From contig JAWDGP010006596.1 of NCBI GenBank assembly GCA_033675545.1, forward strand, positions 316,001 to 380,000: a DNA stretch of 64,000 nucleotides, written 5' to 3'. Position numbers and translations under genes: made by a program. Source of the stretch: Elysia crispata. Its lineage: Eukaryota > Mollusca > Gastropoda > Plakobranchidae. This document shows positions 1 to 12,700 of the stretch, piece after piece. Position 1 is the first letter of the stretch; every line of letters starts with the position of its first letter. Below the pieces are notes generated by a model that was given only the letters and a program-made list of their open reading frames with translations, made no database searches and was not told where the DNA came from.

Positions 1-1750
1 CAAACTTTAAATTTAAGAAAAGTTGACGATTGAGGTACTCTGGGACATCTAAGAATGCTGTGAATAATCAATTTATGTTATGTGAATTTATGATGAGATA
101 TGATTATTTACACATTATTTTTTTTCCACAGAATGATATTGGTATGTTTGTATGCTAGTGCTCTAATTGTTGAGAAACATAGATAAGATTTCAATGGCAA
201 TATAAGAAAAGAGAAAGTAAATCAAATGTGACGGTAGTGAATATTTTAAGCGACAGCGAGAGAAGGGAAAATTCAGTAACCTTGGCCTTGATATAAACAG
301 AAATTAACAAGTTGGTACGAACAATAAACATATCCTATTAATTTCGTTTAATAGGAAAAAAAATATTTACAAATTTGAAGAATATTTCTTAAAAAGTTGA
401 GTGCCCTCATGCCTGTACATAATTATATCGATGTACCCCCAGAGAAGGCAAGAAAGTGAGGGATAAGCCGTTGTTCATTAGCTTAAGAGGTAACAACTAT
501 ACATCCCTATAAGTTGTGCAACTTTGAAATAAAACGTTAAGGTTTCTCTCCTATATTGTGCCTCGATTCGATCCCCATTTGCACCAGGTATTTCCGATTG
601 TCGTAAAGGACCAAAAGTAAACATACCTGATATCACCGAAAGTTCGTGTTTATATATATATAAACACGAACAAGAATAGTAGTGACACCAATTATATACA
701 TATATATATCGCTCATAATTCTATTCAAGTCTCATCGCTCCGGATTTTTTTTTTTTTAATACTAGTCATACCGCTAATGAATTCATGCCTAGTCTAAAAG
801 CATGTCGATCAATGCATCATGGCTAAATCTTTGATTAAGGATCACAACACCTTGGTTATAACCTTAAACAAAGTAATTTATAGTATTTTGTAACGCACGG
901 TTGGGGGGAGTTTTATTTAATGTTTCATCTGAATAGAGGATTTTATTTACAATGTAAAGGATTTCTTTTTCTTTCAGTACTGTAAATTTTTTTTTTTTTA
1001 CCTTAAAACGATTTTTTTTTTGGTTTTCATGAACTCTCACTGCTGTTTTAAATTAAATTCTTCTAAATTTATTCAAGAATTGTAAATAAATAAGTCTCCA
1101 GGATTGGCTCTTTCTATTATCATTAATTTGAAAAAGCAATAGTCACTCCAGTAGGCATGTTACTGTGCCAGAACTAATCGGCATTCGTATTTTTATGGAT
1201 AAAGTCCCTTTAGTTAAAAATATGTTTTAGCGAAACCATTATTGTAAAAAATTAAATGATAAAAATAGAGAATTTTGGTTTTCTTACATTAGAAACTCAT
1301 CTCTCATGTCTGAATCTTCGCTCGAGCACAAAAAATATTTTTGGAGAAATTGACGAGCCCATTTTTGTTTTTGGAAAGGAGCGAACAAACTCTAATGTAA
1401 CGAATGAAGAGCCTTGTCTCCATGCACACAAGTGCTTAATCTGTTATGTCAACAACAAATTTGAATAATAATGATTGTTGCTCATAGCCTGTGCTATAAA
1501 GTATTCTCAGCTCACCTGTGGAATCCTAAACAGGCCACCACAAAGCAGGGCAGGGCAATGAAGACAATTGTCCACACTCACGTTGGCAACTAGTCCTTTT
1601 CCAAAGTTCCTGCAGATTTAAGGCCAATAGCTCTGCTGCAAGTTCGCCGACGTTTACAGGGATATTTGGCATAAAAGGAGAGTGAAGGTCAGGAAAAAAA
1701 CTTTGGGGAACCATCAAAGAAAAACAACAACAACAAAAAAAAGCGATAAA
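1..1750. other. AT-rich non-coding stretch
   Basis: Apart from the 642-671 palindrome and T-runs, I see no supported gene. A short open frame at 1256-1468 has no recognisable features. The segment 1500-1700 is GC-richer but has no exon signals I trust. Confidence 0.6.
642..671. repeat. Perfect 30-base palindrome with TA core
   Basis: GTTCGTGTTTATATA is followed directly by its reverse complement with no spacer. It could extrude as a cruciform. Confidence 0.9.
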
Positions 1751-1827
1751 AAGTTTGTGAAAGCTATGAATTGTAAGATTTTTTTTTGTTTAGGCTGCTC
1801 ATTGGCTTACTCGATATATATGTAATC

Positions 1828-1830
<3 letters not shown>

Positions 1831-1898
<68 letters not shown>
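1831..1898 (+). repeat. (AG)n microsatellite
   Basis: Uninterrupted dinucleotide tract of 68 bases. Confidence 0.98.
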
Positions 1899-1902
<4 letters not shown>

Positions 1903-2325
1903 GTCGTGAAACATGAACATAACCAGATGTATACGTCCTGTACGGCATACGAGAGAGCGAGAGATAGAAGTAAAGAGAGTGCCCGTAGAGGTTGGGAAAG
2001 AGAGAACGTGAGTGCTGATAACCTACTCGCTGCGTCTCTAGTCGGATCCAACACGATTTGCCTGACCCCAGATATTCGTGTCTAGACAGAAAATAACAGG
2101 CTCAGCTGATTGAAATGCAGTGAAGCAGCAGTAACTCCGGCACGAGTGACTAGCGTTGCCGTTCACCTGGACAAGGGACGGTGACCTTTCAACCTTATCC
2201 CCTGGGGGCTCGGTGACTGCGCAGAACGAGTTATCTTGCATTTCCTGCCCTAAGTGTGCTCCGCTGATTGGCTATGGCATATTCAAGGCATGCGCACCTG
2301 AAAAACATGAGTCCTGTATTTGAGT

Positions 2326-2330
<5 letters not shown>

Positions 2331-2412
<82 letters not shown>
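2331..2412 (+). repeat. (AG)n microsatellite
   Basis: Uninterrupted dinucleotide tract of 82 bases, separated from the previous one by a GC-richer unique block. Confidence 0.98.
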
Positions 2413-2413
<1 letters not shown>

Positions 2414-2722
2414 ATTGTACTGAGATTGAGGGCGTGACATAAAGAAAGGTCTCTTGTCAGCTTGGGTAATGAGCCTAGGCGCTAGGCACGCCCATTTCTT
2501 CTAACCCGTGCTTGGAGCCAGTAATAACAACTCAGAGAGATACCGCAGACCTCCAGTTTTCATGGTACCGACCGGCTGCACAGACATCAGTGCTCTCTAT
2601 GTAGATGATGGGCATTGATAGCCATGGTCAGTCAATTTTTGAGCATATTATATTATTTCTATGCCTGCCAGAAAATCAAAATGAAGATTTAGATCAGAAA
2701 TGAAGAGAAATAAAGAGTGAGA

Positions 2723-2724
<2 letters not shown>

Positions 2725-2794
<70 letters not shown>

Positions 2795-2853
2795 CAGACA
2801 GACAGACAGACAGAGAGATAGAGAGACAGTCAAACAGACAGACAGAAAGACAG
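2725..2853 (+). repeat. (GA)n / (CAGA)n compound microsatellite
   Basis: A GA tract grades into CAGA tetranucleotides and a mixed tail, a common decay series. Confidence 0.97.
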
Positions 2854-2968
2854 AGGCAGGGGAGGGAAAAATCACCGACGATATGGTGTTTGTCACTAAC
2901 AAGCACCTTTTTATTTTTCCTTACACATAAAACACTAAACATAATGTGTTATTCTACTTTAAACTTAT

Positions 2969-3172
<204 letters not shown>

Positions 3173-3181
3173 TTTTTTTTT

Positions 3182-3466
3182 TAAGAGAATGCGATTTCAC
3201 AAAGAGTTATGTCTTTTTTTTGTTGGAAGTCGTAAGTTATGTTCAACTGTCAGAAGCATTTCAAACATACATCTAAGCAGAACTCAAGAATTTTGTAATA
3301 AACATTTTCTCATGGGAGCATCTTATGGGTCATAGTTTTACTTCAATTTTCATACTTATGTGCATTCTTGCAGACACTATCGCTTCATACGCTAACAACA
3401 CTTATTAAAGTAGAGCTCATGACTTCCAACTAGGTATCATAGCTCTTTGTGAAATCGCATTCCCTA
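3182..3466. mobile_element. MITE-like element with about 50-base inverted ends
   Basis: The ends read GAATGCGATTTCACAAAGAG at the left and, in reverse complement, GGGAATGCGATTTCACAAAG at the right, continuing through a TTGGAAGTC block. TA dinucleotides border both ends, as for Tc1/mariner-type targets. The roughly 280-base interior codes for nothing. It sits directly beside an (ATT)n tract. A related 60-base end occurs at 34022. Confidence 0.65.
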
Positions 3467-3689
3467 TTGCGGTTGCACATTACTAGCATTTATCATTCGC
3501 TTTTAACCGAGGTCTCTAATTACTGTATGTCAAATAATCACTATGTAGCAAATGCTCAAGTTTATTCATCTTAATTTTGGGCAAACAACTGTGTGGTAAG
3601 ATCGCTTTGACCAAATCATTCGGTTTATGTTGTTAAAGTCTATTCTTTAATTTGTAATACTTCCCGCAAGTTAACCGAAGAATCTTATA

Positions 3690-3835
3690 CAAAGATATAG
3701 CGCTCCGTCTAGTCCAATATGTAGCCGTTTAGATTGGATCCAGTCCCACCATGAGATATCCCAGCAGGAGTTCGAACCCAACGCTTTTCCAACTGATCAC
3801 TATCGCACTATGACCGATTGTGGAAAGAAAAATTT
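3690..3835 (-). repeat. Possible tRNA-derived SINE fragment
   Basis: On the - strand an A-box-like TAGTGATCAGTTGG (3802-3789) is followed closely by a strong B-box GGGTTCGAACTCC (3779-3767). The spacing is too short for a real tRNA but would fit a decayed tRNA-derived SINE head. No tail or target duplication was identified. Confidence 0.3.
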
Positions 3836-4472
3836 GATGGGGATATATGTACCACATTAAGAATATTATTGTTAAGGAGACTCAGCGAGTTTACAAGACT
3901 TAAAGAAGGTTAAATCTAATAGTATTGGCTTTTGCTTAATAGGATACCTTCTAAATCGGAAAGGGAGAAGGGAGGGGGAGGGGGTGGGGCACTGTGATGG
4001 ACCCCAGCTTTGGAGGAACACAAATGCGCAGCCCAATCGGATTATTCCCCTCTGAAGTGATCAATACTTGCAAAATACAAATTGGTCACTCCACAGGGGT
4101 CCTGAGTTATCTCCCTCGAGGCAAGACTTCGCAGATGCAATTTTCCCCCTCATACTTCCTGCTGTAATTGTGGAAAAAGTAAGTTAAAAAAATCCATAGG
4201 CGTCCTGGTTTTTTTTTCTACCAGGGCTTATTACTTATAGCCTTCTTTCTAATTAAGTCAGAATGTTTCCTACAGTATACCTTTCCTTTCTAATGAAAAT
4301 AGGATAAAATAGAGAAAGGAAAACAGTTACTGTTTCTTCTGGAACTTCTCAGTCCAGAATGAAGACCTGCACAGATACATTTGCAGTTATTATTAATAGA
4401 CAAAGATTAACACTAGGTTGTGAATCGCTGCCGAAACAAACAAGGTTGATTCTTCTCCTCCCCTCCCAAAAT

Positions 4473-4480
<8 letters not shown>

Positions 4481-4543
<63 letters not shown>
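4481..4543 (+). repeat. (CT)n microsatellite
   Basis: Dinucleotide tract preceded by a short C run. Confidence 0.97.
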
Positions 4544-4972
4544 TTCCCCACGCTCTCCCACACACCCTTAAAAAAACAAAACAAAAAGCCTGCGAAACCC
4601 AAACCACGCTCTTTTTTTTCCTTTGACCCTAAGCTGAATGAAATAAAGGCTATATAGGAAGACTTGATTAGAGCAGATTGCTAATTACTAAAACGTTCGC
4701 TCGGTCTTTCCCCTGCAGAGCTTGTAAGGTGTCCCATTCCTCTGACCAGAAACCGTGACACCGGACCAAATGAGTGTAGGTCAAAGGTTAATGAGGAGAG
4801 GAGGGAGGGTTTTTGTTTTTTTCCCTATAGGCTGCAGTCTGACCAGTGCCTAAAGTTTGTCTGCCAGTCCCAGGCCGGTCTAGAGTTTCTCAGTGGAAAT
4901 CGCGGGATATCTCGGATTAAAGTTAATGGGGAAAGGGAGATCAGCAGGATTGCTTAGTCTTGGAGAGGGGAG

Positions 4973-5592
4973 AATATTAAGAGTTGACTTAGTTCTTATA
5001 GATTATTGTGATTTTGAATGTTTTTTTTTTCTTTGAACGGCACATTTGTAATGATCTGTTTTGACTATTCGCAAATAGGTCAAAAACCTCTATACTCAAA
5101 ACAAAATTAAAAAAAGAAATTTACGATTAATCCGAAACTGGATTTATAACTAATTCACTTTGTAACTTTATAAATCAAATGTTATGATTGTTCACCCATT
5201 GTACTGGGCGAAAATGTTAAGAGTTGACTTAGTTCTAATAGAATATATTGTGATTTTGAATTTATTGTGATTAATCAGCATGGTGATTGTTAAAAAATGC
5301 AATTTAACCTTAGTTTACAAACCCACATACTTGTAATAAGCTCTAAAACTGTCATATTGAGTCTAGTATGATAAAATTAGGGTAGTGTTTTTTTTTTCTA
5401 TGAACGGCACATTTATAATAATCTGTTTTTGATTATTCACAAATAGGTTAAAAACTTCAATACTCAAGTCAACAACAACAACAACAAAAAAAAAAAAAAA
5501 AGAAATGTACGATTAACCCGAAACCGGATCAATAAGTAATTAACTTTGTAACTTTATAAATCAAATGTTATGATTGTTCACCCATTGTACTT
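4973..5592 (+). repeat. Two-unit tandem duplication
   Basis: Unit 1 (about 4973-5206) and unit 2 (about 5212-5592) share TTAAGAGTTGACTTAGTTCT, GAACGGCACATTT and a 3' block ending in TGATTGTTCACCCATTGTAC. Unit 2 carries about 130 extra bases after the first shared block and a CAA repeat. Non-coding. Confidence 0.85.
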
Positions 5593-5794
5593 TGCAAATG
5601 CCTCTTTCATTTACTAAAGAAAAGTACCTTCGTCGTCATTCGCAAAATGCTATGAATGGTAAAAAATAAATTGTACACATCCAATTAACATTCCCATTCG
5701 ATGGTAAGAGGTCTTCAAATAGAGCTTAACGGATTATTATAATTTTGCAGATGAAAGGATTTTCATACAAATTTACCCTATTTGTCTGTGATTA

Positions 5795-5797
<3 letters not shown>

Positions 5798-5856
<59 letters not shown>
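5798..5856 (+). repeat. (TC)n microsatellite
   Basis: Dinucleotide tract in otherwise featureless AT-rich DNA. Confidence 0.97.
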
Positions 5857-5859
<3 letters not shown>

Positions 5860-5899
5860 GTTCTCTATCTCGCCCTTCAGGATGCTTCAGTTACTAAAC

Positions 5900-8800
5900 A
5901 CTTTTACACGTTGGCTTTTTTTTTTTTTTGAAAATGCTGCAAAATAAACAAATGCAAAAAGCAAGCAAATCTGGATTTGTACAACCCCCTCTTTTTTGTT
6001 CCTGTTTCATCAACATTAAGTACTTCCATTTGACAAAAGCTAATTTCAAATATCAGTAAAACGCAAATACCATTATACATTATCTTTATCCTATGTGCTT
6101 TTATCAAAGACAATATCAGATTAGCTCATGATACCTCTTATATTTATACACTTCCGTAAAATAAACTTCTTCATCGTTTCATAAACCTTCAATATCTTTT
6201 TTTTTTTAATCTGTTTCCAAATGAAGGCTAATCTTGAAAGACATCAATATTGTGAGAGAATTAATTATTTAGCCTGTGGCAGATAAACCTCGTGAGAACC
6301 ACAGCGGGCCATAGGAGACGTAGTCAAGTGCTAATCTGTGGCCTGGGCGGAGGAGTTCCAGTGCCAAGTCACGTGACTGTTTCCTTGGTTAAGCAGGAAA
6401 TCTGCTGCATCTAGTGGATAAGGCCTGGCAACAGGAATTCGGAGTGTAATGTTAATGCGAATTACTAAGCCGTGGGAATCTCTAGGCACGCATGACGGGG
6501 GAATTCACACCACAAAGTAAAGAAAGGCCAAACCGAAGCTGAATTTTTATTATGCAGATTTGGCCAATCTGGCACACGGTTTATCAAGCGAGGGAGGGAC
6601 ACGGAAATCGATGGCGTCCTCAGCCGCAGGCAGAACTACCCCGATTCTTCCTCTAAAGTCTCGAGATGAGATGGAGGGCTAGGAGGACGGGGCTCATCTC
6701 TCATTCCGCCTTGAGCAGTGATAGTAGCCTGTTAAAATTTTAATTGGAGTTTTCGATTCTACACTGAAATACAGGCTGTGGGGGGGACCGTATGTATTAT
6801 GGTAATGTGGTGTTCTTGCTGTATTTTTCGGTGGCACAAGGGGAAGCTGGTTTTGATTGCGGGATAGGCAATGCGTTGGTCCACATTGGAACAATTTTCT
6901 GCCGACATATAAAAAAGAGCAAAACAAATTTTTAACCGTATTAAGCATTTTAAAGATATAAGTATTTATACGACATTTTTTTTATAGTTACTTGTGGAAA
7001 TGTCATGCAACTGAACCTAATATTAGGAGAATTAATCACAAGTTTAACTATTGTTAATATTGGGTTACTACTGTTGACACTGATTGCTTTAAATCTGTAA
7101 GCAATATGATGGCACTGCCGACGTTATTATTTTCCCACTCATCGAAATGTTCATGAACACAACACAGCCGACTTGGAGTGTTTTAAATACCTTTATCGGT
7201 ACTGATTTCAACGAATGAGGGCTCTATCTCAAAACATTGCAAGAAACTTTTAGATCAAAGGCGGCACATAAACAAAAATTAAAAAAAAAATTCATTGTAC
7301 TTTTAATGATGGATGGAAGCATGTATAATGATCTCGTCTTATCGCCAACAAACTTAAAGACTTAGTTTTTAGTGTTATACGCATCACAGCCTAAATTTCT
7401 TCTTCATCATTCCTCCTATAAAATGTCTTTTTTTCTACCCTCCCGTTTTGCAACTGGTTGAACCTCAAGATAATAATAGATCTCTATGAATATATATTTT
7501 TATGCTTTTCATCAACTGTACTCCTCATTTCATCTTTGTCCCGCTCCTTTAGAAGTAAAAGGCCCAATATCTTTAATTTTTCGACACAACCAAATCCTTC
7601 AATCTTTCAGTGAAACCTAATTTACATTAATTTTTTTTTATAATTCATTATTTTTACCTCCTCTTGTAGCCAACTTCGTAATATTAACATGAACAAACCC
7701 ATATTTTCTTCCCTTACTATTATGCTTCTTTTCCCCCGACTTATCCCCCATAATCTTAAACTGACCCCTATCTTTTTACATTTTCCACATCAAGCTTTCT
7801 CACGAAATGTCTTCAGTGGGTTTGCTCTGTAATGGGTGTCACCCTTGAGAAAACAGCAGATTGAGAGCGTGGCGCTCCAGAGACTTTGAAGGGTTCTCAT
7901 GTTCTAGAGGAACCACAGCGAGGCAGGAAATGAAAACAATAATTATTTTTGTCACCAAAGACCAAGAAGCATTGTTTCTATCGCATGAGCATAAAGAAGG
8001 AGTCATTGAAAAGAGCTTTGATGTGATGAAGTAAATTAGAACCATTTTATGAATATTCATTTATACAAAAAGAGAAAAAATAAAATTTGGGAAAAAAATC
8101 CCCCTAAAATTCAACGAAACAAAAAAAGTATTGTATGCAATAAGTATCATTTAGTGGCCAAAATTTTTTCAGTTCATTGTTTATTTCAAGTTCTTTTCAA
8201 CGTAAGGAAATTATCTAAAAAAAATAATGAAAAGTTCATAAAATTCCTATACTGAAAACGTCTCTTATTGCCTTGATTCAATATATTTTCAAACTAATTT
8301 GATTATGAAATCAATACCTCGACTGTCCTTTTTTCCCTTTCAAAACAGAGAATACAAGTTAAAATTTTATGCAATATTGCATTGAATTTGGATAGTAAAA
8401 TAACAGGTTCATACGTAATAAAATCACTTCTTCGCCGTCATCAATGATAACTAATTTCGGGAGAAGACAATTAAATTTAATGATAAACCGATCTTAAGAT
8501 AAAACATCCTAATAATTGCTTTATTCTATATCCAGCCTGTGAAGACCAGCAAGTGAATAATGAGAGAATCCCAACGCGACATGCTATAATATTGCAATCA
8601 AAACTTGTGCTTTACAAGAAGGACTACTTGGTTTACAAGCGGAGATATTAAGAAGCATACGGTTCCCTCAACAAAGAAAACAAACAAATTAAGGAATACT
8701 CTTTGCATTTGAGATGAAACCTAGAATGACATTTTTAGTGCCAACTTAGCATGTTACAGAATAGATTAATTAAAAGCTGTACATTGATAAATCATTTTTT

Positions 8801-9650
8801 TTTTTTTTGTCTAAAGGTCGATTTTTGAATTGCGAAAAATTCACATATTAAGTTGAAGATTCAAGCGGGGAGGGTCTACCCTAAAATGTTTAAGAATCGA
8901 TCGTCATCGTTTTCCCAGGATAAATTACATTAACTACAAGTAGAAAACAAGAAATTTTGATTTAAAATGCACTGATGGAAATAACCTATATACAATAAAA
9001 GGCTAGGAATTTGATTACAAGAAAACTAAAAAATAAAGAGAGAGAGAAAGAAATTTAAAAAGAAAAAAAAAATGTTCATGCAACCGAAAAGTACTTTTAG
9101 CTTTCTTTAAAAAAAAAAATAAATAAATAAATGAATCATAGCAAAGGCCAAGATTTCCTTTAATCTCTGAGCTTGTCTTTGCACCAGATCATATAATTCT
9201 TGGACACCTTTCATCGACATTGAAAAATAACACTTGACAACTCCAATACGCGGAATTTAATATCCAAATACTTCAACCTGCCACTTAAAACAACTGAACA
9301 GCTGAACACAAAATGCATTTTTGCCCAGGGCAAACAGCGTATTGATGAGAAAAGCCTTAACCATGGACGCTGTTTCCTATAACAACCTAACAAGGTCAGC
9401 GCGTCATGATAACAGGATTTGCAAAACGTTACAAGATCAGGAACTAATAAAGTCCTAGGGGAATTTATAGAAAGAATTAAACAATTTGGAGAGCGAAAAT
9501 AAACTTCCTCTGCGACAGATGCTGTGACAAAAAAGACTTTGAAGATATTTTTAGCTTCAGTTTGTGGGCCTCGTTTTATCCAATATTTTATTCTAAATGA
9601 ATGAGAGTGAGAATCGAATACCGTGGACCCTAACACTAAACACCTTAGCT
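5900..9650. other. Non-coding stretch with a GC-richer island
   Basis: No gene recognised. The block 6290-6700 is notably GC-richer than its surroundings and carries a GTCACGTGAC palindrome (E-box) near 6367. The frame at 9636-9211 (141 residues, - strand) is open but resembles nothing I know. Confidence 0.55.
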
Positions 9651-9675
9651 ATTGATGCATTGTAGTAGAACTAAT

Positions 9676-10106
<431 letters not shown>

Positions 10107-10824
10107 TGAGGCATACCTACAGACAAATAAACAGACAGATAAAAAGACGTATAGATATATAAAAAGATAGAAATAGTTGGATTATCTTCTTTCATCAAGC
10201 CGAGCGAACTTTGTACCAAAGACATACATACGTATATATATATATATTTAATTGTGTGTGTGAGTTTGTCATTTGAGAAATACATGCATTCAAATAAATA
10301 AAACAGAGAAGGGAAAGAGATGAAAGAGTAAATGGGAGAGGAAAAGACTGGGAAATAGAGAAAAGGAGATGGAAATCATTTCTGTGTAAAGTTGGTGATT
10401 GAGCGAAAACCGTAATTGCATTCATAGGTTTGCATTAATATCACTTTCTCAAAAGTGCGTTTTGGTTATGGATCTATTCAATATCTTCGTGATTACAGGG
10501 TTAACTTACTGTAAGCAGCACAATACCAGAAGGTTAAGTTTAATCATGGGGAGATGCAACTTATTGTAATGGCATTTGTTGGTTGTACTACTATAAGGCT
10601 CATCTTGGTTAAGAAAATGAAGAACGTGTATCTCGATTTCGCATTGCGATCAAAAGACTGTGCTTCTGTACTCAGTCAAAGTTAAATGCAAACTTTATCA
10701 TTAAATGTTACTTTCTTTCTCCTTTTTAAGTTTGAAAACACTAAACTTCTATCAGAGACAGAGCACTTACATTTACCTCTCCCAAAAAGCACCAAATGGT
10801 GTAAAAAAAATGCTTACCTGTTTG

Positions 10825-12290
10825 AAGGATAAAATCAGTGCATTTAGCCATTGTAATCATCATCATCGTGGTGACACTTTGGACAGTTCTAGCGCTCAAC
10901 ATTCATCTCATCTCGGATAATCATGTTTTGGAACTAGTCGGCTGGAAAATTAAGTTCTTTCAACAACAAGACGAGCCAACTTTGCACCAAAGATCACAAT
11001 GGTATGGATTCTCAAGCCAAAGCTTGCCTGAGTCCAAAATGGCCACGGACAATTCGCGCTCTGCACAGATTGCTTTCAAATTGACTTGTATCGCGAGATT
11101 GAAATTTGATTTTCGGCCGGTTTCGACAGCTTACCACCTTGAACAGTTTGGGCTGCTCGGCCTTGGAGATGATGTGAGTGGACGGAAGAATACAACGGCG
11201 GCTGCAAAGAACTTTGACTCTTTATTTTGAGAATAATCAGGCCTTAGTGTCTGATACCATTGACTACTGAATGGGCATTGTAGAGGCCGATTCTGTCCTT
11301 GAGTTTTCTGGGGCGTTCTTATAGGCCACGGAGTATCGTGCACGTGGGGAATTTAGTGTTTGGCGGCGTGGAACTGATAAAGTGTTTCTTTAGGTGAAAT
11401 CGCTATAAATGTCTTTCTTAGATCCTTAGAAATGCATTCCAGGCTAGAATTTTTGCAGGCTTTTGGTGGCATTAATGGGCTGATATTAAACTCGGTATAA
11501 TTTAATGCTGATTTATAAGAGTGCGTCTGAGAGGGATGGGTTGAGGAAGTCAGAAATACATAGACAGATGACTAGATAGGTTGATTGATTGCTACGCATA
11601 TTGATAGATAGATTAATGCATGGGTGATATTGATTTAAAAAAAGAGACAGACCGCTATAGTAGAGATAGAGAGTGTGAAAGTCGGCGAGGTAGAGTAGAT
11701 ATAGAGATATATGCGGGTGAACAATCGAGTAGTCTTCTTCGTGAACTTCTACCCTTTCAATTTATATACAACCAGATGAAGAGAAAGACACAGATAGAGA
11801 AATATGGTGAAAGTAAAAGAGACAGCCAGACTAACAGGCAGACTAACAGACATATGAAGATAAAGAGACAAATTCATATTGGAAACACAAGAAGAATAAA
11901 AAAAACAACAACTCTGGATTGAAACAAGTAATAGAGATGAGATGAAGAAGAGGAACAGAAAGGGAAAGCCTAAGGATGAAATTAATCTGGGACAGAGAAT
12001 AACAACTGAAAGAGATATGATAGATGAAGGCTCGTCAAATTTTCTCCCGCTGTTTCTATGTGTTCTCCGCTTTATTTCAGCCGGACACACCCGTCCGAGC
12101 GTGACTGACATCCTGACGTCCACACTCCGCGGTCAACAAACAGCATTATTATTTTGGGTGGCCTTCAAACAGAGTAGAGTCATTTGTCATAGTCGGCTGG
12201 AATACTTCAAAGAGAATCTAAAAAGAAAGAATCTATGAAGGTTCATTTCTGAGAACTAATAACAAAAGGAAAAAAAAAACTGGCAATAAT
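10825..12290 (+). repeat. Left arm of a large inverted duplication
   Basis: Two blocks in this arm (about 10.83-11.54 kb and 12.02-12.29 kb) recur in reverse complement and in mirrored order at 20.1-20.83 kb and 19.26-19.5 kb. The blocks share long near-identical stretches, for example the block around CGGCCGGTTTCGAC and the block around CCGGACACACCCGTCCGAGC. They are separated in both arms by GATA/GACA-like simple sequence. No convincing coding region; short open frames conserved in both arms follow from the DNA similarity. It may be a dispersed repeat of about 1.5 kb or a segmental duplication. Confidence 0.8.
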
Positions 12291-12383
12291 TAATTAACTG
12301 TTTTTAAAGAAAGTTCATCTTAACATTTCAACCGAAAGATACTGTTTGATTGTCATTTTTAGTCTATAGAAGTTGAAATATAC

Positions 12384-12389
<6 letters not shown>

Positions 12390-12425
<36 letters not shown>

Positions 12426-12520
12426 TTTCTCACACTCACTCACACGCATTGCGCTTTCTGTATCTCTCTGTGACGCATTCGATTTTCCTGCATTTCTCCA
12501 AATCCCATTTTGCATTTTTG

Positions 12521-12608
<88 letters not shown>

Positions 12609-12700
12609 CTCTCTCTATCAAGTTGTTTATACCTATCTCTCTCTCTCTGTGTCTCGCTGTCTGTCCGTCTGTCTGTCTGTATCTCTCTCACCCTTGTACC
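12390..12700 (+). repeat. (AT)n, (CT)n and (TCTG)n microsatellites
   Basis: AT tract at 12390-12421 and CT tract from about 12524 to 12604, followed by TCTG-rich simple sequence. Long open frames here are repeat artefacts. Confidence 0.95.

Noticed and set aside
479-577. tRNA-like A and B boxes (TAGCTTAAGAGG and GATTCGATCCC)
   Set aside because: The spacing is too long and no cloverleaf can be drawn; probably chance.
11131-11343. Frame conserved in both inverted arms (also 20296-20505)
   Set aside because: Conservation follows the DNA similarity of the arms; indels shift the frame between them and no protein family is apparent.
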